A stretch of DNA of 25,909 bases from an uncultured Bacilli bacterium (GTDB lineage Bacteria > Bacillota_I > Bacilli_A > RF39 > UBA660): positions 1 through 25,909 of the forward strand of contig CAJUQG010000020.1 in NCBI GenBank assembly GCA_910588025.1, written 5' to 3'. Both the position numbers and the translations under genes were made by a program. Below the pieces are notes generated by a model. That model searched no databases. It saw nothing but the letters and a program-made list of their open reading frames with translations, and had not been told where the DNA came from. This document shows positions 22,375-25,909 of the stretch, in pieces (position 1 is the stretch's first letter; the number at the start of each line of letters is the position of its first letter).

Positions 22375-22442
22375 AAAATGACTAAAATCACAATAATAAG
22401 GAGTATTATGATATTCATTAGAGTTTTCTCTGATTTTCTCAT
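22350..22442 (-). CDS. Candidate type I toxin: 30-residue hydrophobic peptide
   Basis: The reading frame starts MRKSEKTLMN and continues into a run of Ile, Leu and Val broken only by Lys25 (residues 11-27), ending PTV. A basic N-terminus followed by one membrane helix fits a pore-forming or membrane-stressing peptide. AAAGGAGG (22450-22457) sits exactly 7 bases before the ATG, and promoter, leader hairpin and terminator are all present, so this is a purpose-built gene. It lies opposite a short noncoding RNA overlapping its 3' end, as in TxpA/RatA and BsrG/SR4. It is not homologous to any toxin I can recall, so toxicity is inference. An alternative is a small membrane-complex subunit. Confidence 0.7.
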   Translation of the reverse strand: MRKSEKTLMNIIILLIIVILVILIKIVPTV

Positions 22443-22449
22443 AATTTCA

Positions 22450-22479
22450 CCTCCTTTCACTTTTAAAAAAGTAAAGGAG
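22450..22479 (-). promoter_or_regulatory. Hairpin that masks the peptide's ribosome binding site
   Basis: On the minus strand CTCCTTT-ACTTTT pairs with AAAAGT-G-AAAGGAG: 13 pairs with a single bulged G and a TT loop. The 3' arm is the Shine-Dalgarno of the hydrophobic peptide, so the full-length mRNA should be poorly translated until the structure opens. Confidence 0.7.
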
Positions 22480-22514
22480 AATAGTACCTAAACTAACTAA
22501 ATATTCCTAAATCA

Positions 22515-22543
22515 ATTATATCAAACGTTTGTTTTATAGACAA
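22515..22543 (-). promoter_or_regulatory. Promoter of the hydrophobic-peptide gene
   Basis: On the minus strand TTGTCT (22538-22543), a 17-bp spacer and a perfect TATAAT (22515-22520) preceded by TGA, an extended -10. The start is expected near 22508, giving a leader of about 65 nt and an mRNA of about 225 nt. Confidence 0.75.
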
Positions 22544-22625
22544 TAATTTTATTACAAATTAACAATAAATATTAAAAAGCAAAATATATAACAATAAAAG
22601 TAGGTTTAGTAATAAAAGATAAGAA

Positions 22626-22781
22626 ATGGAAATATTTGTTGGGTGTAGTAGTTCGGAAGATGTTGACTCAATATATTTAGAATCAGCAAGAGAATTAGGA
22701 AAAATAATTGCTTTAAATGGACACACTCTAGTTTTTGATTCTTCTGATAAGGGAATGATGGACTATACTTCGATACTATGA
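22626..22781 (+). pseudogene. N-terminal fragment of a LOG-type Rossmann protein
   Basis: A 51-codon frame reading MEIFVGCSSSEDVDSIYLES followed by ARELGKIIALNGHTLVF. This is the start of the LOG (cytokinin-riboside phosphoribohydrolase-like, TIGR00730/YvdD) fold: strand, GSS loop, YxxxAxxLG helix, then LVYGGG. The glycine loop is already altered (DSSDKGMMD) and the frame stops there, before the catalytic PGGxGTxxE motif. Full LOG proteins are about 180-190 residues. No ribosome site precedes it. A terminator hairpin forms its last codons. It is probably a deletion remnant; a small functional peptide is less likely. Confidence 0.55.
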
Positions 22782-22799
22782 CATTGCATAGTATTTTTT
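22773..22799 (+). terminator. Terminator at the end of the LOG fragment
   Basis: A perfect 8-bp stem ATACTATG (22773-22780)/CATAGTAT (22787-22794), loop ACATTG, then T to 22799. It overlaps the fragment's stop codon, so the 3' part of the gene was lost up to a terminator. Confidence 0.75.
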
Positions 22800-23011
22800 A
22801 ATATTTAAAATTAATAATTTAAAAACTTTCTGAATTTTACTACCAATTTACTAATTTTGAAAGCAAAATATGAGAAATTATAAAAATATATGTGAATACC
22901 TTCCAAAAATAAAAATGCCATAAATACTTATAAATAAAGGACATAATGACATTTAAGAACTTATAAAAAGCTAGTCAAAAAATTATATAACTTTTTTTCT
23001 AACAAAAGTTA
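22800..23011. other. AT-rich spacer before the DUF362 gene
   Basis: No coding signal on either strand beyond short chance frames. It contains the second copy of the 25-bp direct repeat (22834-22858). Confidence 0.4.
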
Positions 23012-23046
23012 TTTTTAGTGCACTAAAAACAGTATTTTGATAAAAT
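23012..23046 (+). promoter_or_regulatory. 18-bp perfect palindrome and extended -10 before the DUF362 gene
   Basis: TTTTTAGTG (23012-23020) is followed at once by its reverse complement CACTAAAAA (23021-23029). TGATAAAAT (23038-23046) is an extended -10 box, so the palindrome covers the -35 region. No T-run follows. This placement suits a repressor or activator operator; the regulator is not identifiable. Confidence 0.5.
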
Positions 23047-23062
23047 GAAAGAGGAGGATAGT

Positions 23063-24148
23063 ATGTCAAAAGTTTATTATACAAATTTAGAAGTAAAAGA
23101 AGGAAATAGCTTACTAAAGAAATTAAAAAAATTATTAAAAGAAGCAGGATTGGAAACAATTGATTTTGTTAAAAAGGATGTAGCTTTAAAAATTCATTTT
23201 GGAGAGCCAGGTAATATGGCTTATTTAAGACCTAATTACAGTAAAGTAATTGCTGATTATATAAAAGAATTAGGTGGAAGACCATTTTTAACAGATAGTA
23301 ATACTTTGTATGTTGGAAGAAGAAATCATGGCTTAGCTCATTTAGAAGCAGCTTATGAAAATGGTTATAACCCTTTTACAACAGGATGCCACATTTTAAT
23401 TGCCGATGGATTAAAAGGAACAGATGATGTAGAAGTTCCAATTGATGGAGAATATGTTAAAAATGCAAAAATTGGCCGTGCAATTATGGATGCTGATATT
23501 TTTATCTCAGTAAATCACTTTAAAGGACATGTAATGGCCGGATTTGGAGGCGCTTTAAAAAATATTGGAATGGGCTCTGGATCACGTCGTGGAAAAATGG
23601 AAATGCATAATGCTGGAAAACCAGTTGTAAACAAAGAAAAATGTATAGGTTGTAAAAATTGTTCCAAATATTGTAATCAAGATGCTTTTTGTTATGATGA
23701 AGCTAGAAAAGCAAATATTAATCATGAAAAATGTGTGGGATGTGGAAGATGTATTGGCGTATGTCCAACCGAAGCCATTCATACATTAAATGATGAAGCA
23801 AAAGATATTATGAATAAGAAAATTGCCGAATACTCACTTGCTGTAATAAAAGATCGTCCAAATTTCCATATTAATTTTGTAATAAATGTTTCACCAGGAT
23901 GTGATTGTCATGCTTATAATGACACTCCAATTGTACAAGATATTGGAATATTTGCCTCTTTTGATCCTGTTTCATTAGATCAAGCTTGTGTAGATGCAGT
24001 AAATGCTCATCCTTTACTAAGAAATATAGAAAGTACGAAAGATCATTTCCATGATATTCATCCTAACACAGATTGGGAAGCAGGATTAATTCATGCAGAG
24101 AAAATAGGTTTAGGTACTCGTAAATATGAATTAACTGAAATAAAATAA
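23063..24148 (+). CDS. DUF362 protein with two 4Fe-4S clusters
   Basis: A 361-residue protein with an N-terminal DUF362 domain (about 1-185; KIHFGEPGN, DADIFISVNHFKGH, GFGGALKNIGMGSGSRRGKMEMH) and an inserted bacterial ferredoxin pair: Cys194/197/200/204 and Cys224/227/230/234 (KCIGCKNCSKYC, KCVGCGRCIGVCPTEA). The C-terminal part VSPGCDCHAYNDTPIVQDIGIFASFDPVSLDQAC resembles other DUF362 proteins. The biochemical role of the family is not established; electron transfer is likely from the clusters. ATG 23063 follows GAGGAGG at 5 bases. It has its own promoter region with a palindrome and its own terminator. Confidence 0.9.
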   Translation: MSKVYYTNLEVKEGNSLLKKLKKLLKEAGLETIDFVKKDVALKIHFGEPGNMAYLRPNYSKVIADYIKELGGRPFLTDSNTLYVGRRNHGLAHLEAAYENGYNPFTTGCHILIADGLKGTDDVEVPIDGEYVKNAKIGRAIMDADIFISVNHFKGHVMAGFGGALKNIGMGSGSRRGKMEMHNAGKPVVNKEKCIGCKNCSKYCNQDAFCYDEARKANINHEKCVGCGRCIGVCPTEAIHTLNDEAKDIMNKKIAEYSLAVIKDRPNFHINFVINVSPGCDCHAYNDTPIVQDIGIFASFDPVSLDQACVDAVNAHPLLRNIESTKDHFHDIHPNTDWEAGLIHAEKIGLGTRKYELTEIK

Positions 24149-24171
24149 ACTACGAAAAGTAGTTTTTTTTT
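24147..24171 (+). terminator. Terminator after the DUF362 gene
   Basis: AAACTAC (24147-24153)/GTAGTTT (24159-24165) with loop GAAAA, continuing into T to 24171; it overlaps the stop codon. Confidence 0.8.
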
Positions 24172-24211
24172 GGCTTTTACGTTATACTATAACTTGAAAG
24201 ACGTGATGATT

Positions 24212-25303
24212 ATGGCAAAGAAAAAAATTATTTTAACAGGAGACCGTCCAACAGGTAAACTACATCTTGGTCACTTGGTTGGATCTCTAAAAAATAGAGT
24301 TAAATTACAAAACAGTGGTAAATTTGATGAAATGTATATTATGATTGCAGATGCCCAAGCTCTAACAGATAACGCAGATAATCCAGATAAAATTCGTGAA
24401 AATATAATTGAAGTAGCACTAGATTATTTATCAGTAGGATTAGACCCTAAAAAAGCTACCATCTTTATTCAATCGCAAATATCAGCTTTAACAGAATTAA
24501 CATTCTATTATTCTAACTTAGTAACTGTTTCTAGATTAAAAAGAAATCCTACTGTCAAAAATGAAATAAAACTTCGAAATTTCGAAGCAAATATTCCTGT
24601 AGGATTCTTTACCTATCCAATTAGCCAAGCGGCAGATATAACAGCTTTTAAAGCAAATGTTGTTCCAGTAGGAGAAGATCAACTGCCTATGATTGAACAA
24701 ACAAGAGAAATTGTAAGAACATTTAACCGTACTTATAAGAATATATTAATAGAACCTACAGCCCTTTTACCTGAAAGTAAAGCAGCTCTAAGACTTCCTG
24801 GAATTGATGGAAATGCTAAAATGAGTAAATCACTTGGCAATGGTATTTATTTATCAGATTCAAAAGAAGAAGTGAAAAGAAAAATTATGGGAATGTATAC
24901 AGATCCTAACCACATTCATGTAGAGGATCCTGGTAATACTAAAAATAATCCTGTATTTACTTATTTAGAAGCGTTTTCAAGTGAGCAAGATTTTAAAGAA
25001 TTTTTACCACAATATAAAAACCTGGATGAACTAAAAGCACACTATGAAAAAGGTGGCTTAGGAGACATGGTTGTGAAAAAATTCTTATTAGCTGTAATTG
25101 AAAATATTTTAGAGCCAATAAGAGAAAAAAGAAACTACTATGAAAATAGAATTGATGAAGTATATAAAATGTTAAAAGATGGTTCTGATAAAGCTAACAT
25201 AGTAGCAAATGAAACATTGAATCAAGTTAAAAATGCCATGAAAATTAATTACTTTGAAGACAAAGAATTGATTGAAAAACATATTCAAAAATATCAAGAA
25301 TAG
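24212..25303 (+). CDS. trpS: Tryptophan-tRNA ligase
   Basis: TrpS charges tRNA-Trp. The 363 residues start MAKKKIILTGDRPTGKLHLGHLVGS, where TGKLHLGH holds the HIGH-type motif (18-21), and the KMSKS loop is at 203-207 (GNAKMSKSLGN). PVGEDQLPMIEQTREIVRTFN is the typical middle motif. I chose ATG 24212; ATG 24206 in the same frame is an alternative, and the longer frame from 24170 starts in the preceding terminator. The leader is too short for a T-box, so tRNA-dependent antitermination is not used here. TATACT at 24183-24188 may be its -10 box. Confidence 0.95.
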   Translation: MAKKKIILTGDRPTGKLHLGHLVGSLKNRVKLQNSGKFDEMYIMIADAQALTDNADNPDKIRENIIEVALDYLSVGLDPKKATIFIQSQISALTELTFYYSNLVTVSRLKRNPTVKNEIKLRNFEANIPVGFFTYPISQAADITAFKANVVPVGEDQLPMIEQTREIVRTFNRTYKNILIEPTALLPESKAALRLPGIDGNAKMSKSLGNGIYLSDSKEEVKRKIMGMYTDPNHIHVEDPGNTKNNPVFTYLEAFSSEQDFKEFLPQYKNLDELKAHYEKGGLGDMVVKKFLLAVIENILEPIREKRNYYENRIDEVYKMLKDGSDKANIVANETLNQVKNAMKINYFEDKELIEKHIQKYQE

Positions 25304-25328
25304 AGCAATGAAAAAAGCTCTTTTTTTT
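25302..25328 (+). terminator. Terminator after trpS
   Basis: The stem AGAGC (25302-25306)/GCTCT (25317-25321) has a 10-base A-rich loop and a T-run to 25328. Confidence 0.7.
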
Positions 25329-25617
25329 AATTTAAAATTAAAATTTTTAATAAATCTAATTATTTATAAAACAATAGATAAAGTAAACTAAAAATAGAAA
25401 TTACCTTTAAATTTTAGCAAAATATCTTATTGATACCCTTTTAATGCTAGTAAATAAGCCAAAAATCAACTGAGTGTAAAGTAAATGTAAACAAAGCTAA
25501 AAACTTGACATTTTCTGTAGAAAAAAGAAAAATAATGTATTACAATGAGAATGTAATCACAAGAATTAAAAGTGGATAAGTGGTTGGTTAGTTTAAGAAA
25601 AGAAAGGGTAATATTTT
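25329..25617. other. AT-rich intergenic region
   Basis: No gene seen. TTGACA at 25505-25510 is a perfect -35 hexamer, but the best -10 at the right distance is only AAAAAT (25528-25533). A promoter for the following surface-protein gene is likely in this stretch but not defined. AAAGGG (25603-25608) is that gene's ribosome site. Confidence 0.4.
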
Positions 25618-25909
25618 ATGAAAAAAATTGATTCTAAGAAAAAACATTTGAAAGAAATTATTGCAACTATGATTTGTTGTATTATAGTTATTACAATTAT
25701 CGTAAGTAACTATAATGGAGAACAAATGGAATTAATAGAAGATAATACTATAACAGCCCATATGGGAAGTACCAAAGCAGAGAATGGAGAATTCATCTAT
25801 TTATCAGATATCGATTATATAGAGAATCAATCAAGTACAGGTTGGGGAAGTATTCTAAAAGATAAGACAAGTAATAACACAAAAATAACAGTGAAAATAG
25901 ATGGAGTAT
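25618..25909 (+). CDS. Membrane-anchored surface protein, NPCBM/NEW2-like (partial)
   Basis: The first 97 codons are present and the gene continues past the window. A basic start (MKKIDSKKKHLKE) leads into one hydrophobic segment (about 14-30), with no signal-peptidase or lipobox motif evident, so a membrane anchor with an outside C-terminus is likely. From about residue 60, FIYLSDIDYIENQSSTGWGS and ILKDKTSNNTKITVKIDGV match the start of an NPCBM/NEW2 carbohydrate-binding domain (YLSDL...STGWG...KD...ITL.G). These domains occur on glycosidases and surface proteins. The rest of the protein, and so its function, is outside the window. Confidence 0.7.
   Translation, partial: MKKIDSKKKHLKEIIATMICCIIVITIIVSNYNGEQMELIEDNTITAHMGSTKAENGEFIYLSDIDYIENQSSTGWGSILKDKTSNNTKITVKIDGV

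Larger units (their letters stand above)
22312..22491. repeat. Long-range inverted repeat joining the 5' and 3' ends of the peptide mRNA
   Basis: TTAGGTACTATTC (22312-22324) is the exact reverse complement of GAATAGTACCTAA (22479-22491), 13 bp. A second pair, AATTGATTTAG (22332-22342) and CTAAATCAATT (22507-22517), is also exact, though its outer arm extends into the promoter. In the minus-strand RNA the first pair would tie the leader to the terminator region. Confidence 0.75.
22151..22858 (+). repeat. Imperfect 25-bp direct repeats flanking the module
   Basis: Copies at 22151-22175 and 22834-22858 match at 22 of 25 positions (core ACTA.NAATTTACTA) and bracket the candidate toxin-antitoxin module and the LOG remnant. 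Both are very AT-rich, so chance is not excluded; scars of an inserted segment are an alternative. Confidence 0.3.

Noticed and set aside
1..25909. CRISPR arrays, tRNA or rRNA genes, insertion sequences
   Set aside because: No regularly spaced repeats, no cloverleaf-like GTTC-containing segments in the gaps, no transposase frame or terminal inverted repeats.

Overview
This window comes from a low-GC Gram-positive bacterium (Bacillota). The evidence is AT-rich DNA with strong AGGAGG-type ribosome binding sites, frequent TTG/GTG starts, a zinc-type S14, a Spo0A orthologue (an endospore-former hallmark), and the S10-spc-alpha gene order of Bacilli and Clostridia. TGA is used as a stop (tpiA, secY, adk-type overlaps), so the standard bacterial code applies. 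An uncultured, probably gut-associated member of the Bacilli is plausible, but this is inference and I cannot name a genus.

Layout. (1) 1-440 holds the eroded remains of an ABC transporter. (2) 447-4880 is a lower-glycolysis block, pgk-tpiA, then spo0A, then gpmI. spo0A sits between the glycolytic genes and has its own terminator; gpmI has its own promoter. (3) 4879-7829 is a small accessory block: an XRE-type regulator (-), a UcpA-like short-chain dehydrogenase (+), an FkbM-family methyltransferase (+), and an unrecognised 183-residue protein (-). (4) 7955-22085 is a single compact 29-gene ribosomal superoperon from rpsJ to rplQ. It includes secY, adk, map, infA and rpoA, and is driven by one excellent extended -10 promoter with a structured leader. 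Genes overlap or lie within about 25 bases of each other, and the run ends in a strong terminator. rpmD (L30) is missing from its usual place between rpsE and rplO. (5) 22085-23044 looks empty by ORF size but is the most interesting part (see below). (6) 23012-25328 carries a DUF362 ferredoxin-like protein and trpS, each with a terminator. (7) After a 290-base AT-rich spacer, a membrane-anchored surface protein with a probable NPCBM/NEW2 domain begins and runs off the window.

The main discovery candidate is at 22227-22543. A 30-residue, almost entirely hydrophobic peptide is encoded on the minus strand, with an excellent extended -10 promoter, a near-perfect Shine-Dalgarno locked inside a 13-bp hairpin, and its own terminator. 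A second strong promoter fires from the opposite side and makes a short (about 110 nt) RNA that ends in a terminator overlapping the peptide's stop codon. The two RNAs would share about 90 nt of perfect complementarity at their 3' ends. The 5' leader of the peptide mRNA can also pair over 13 bp with its own 3' end. This is the architecture of type I toxin-antitoxin modules (TxpA/RatA, BsrG/SR4 type). The peptide itself matches no family I recognise.

Functionally, the window joins glycolysis, sporulation control and the translation/secretion core. Unusual details in the core genes are a divergent TpiA, an adenylate kinase with a modified P-loop, an L3 with an acidic tail and an IF-1 with a basic N-terminal extension.
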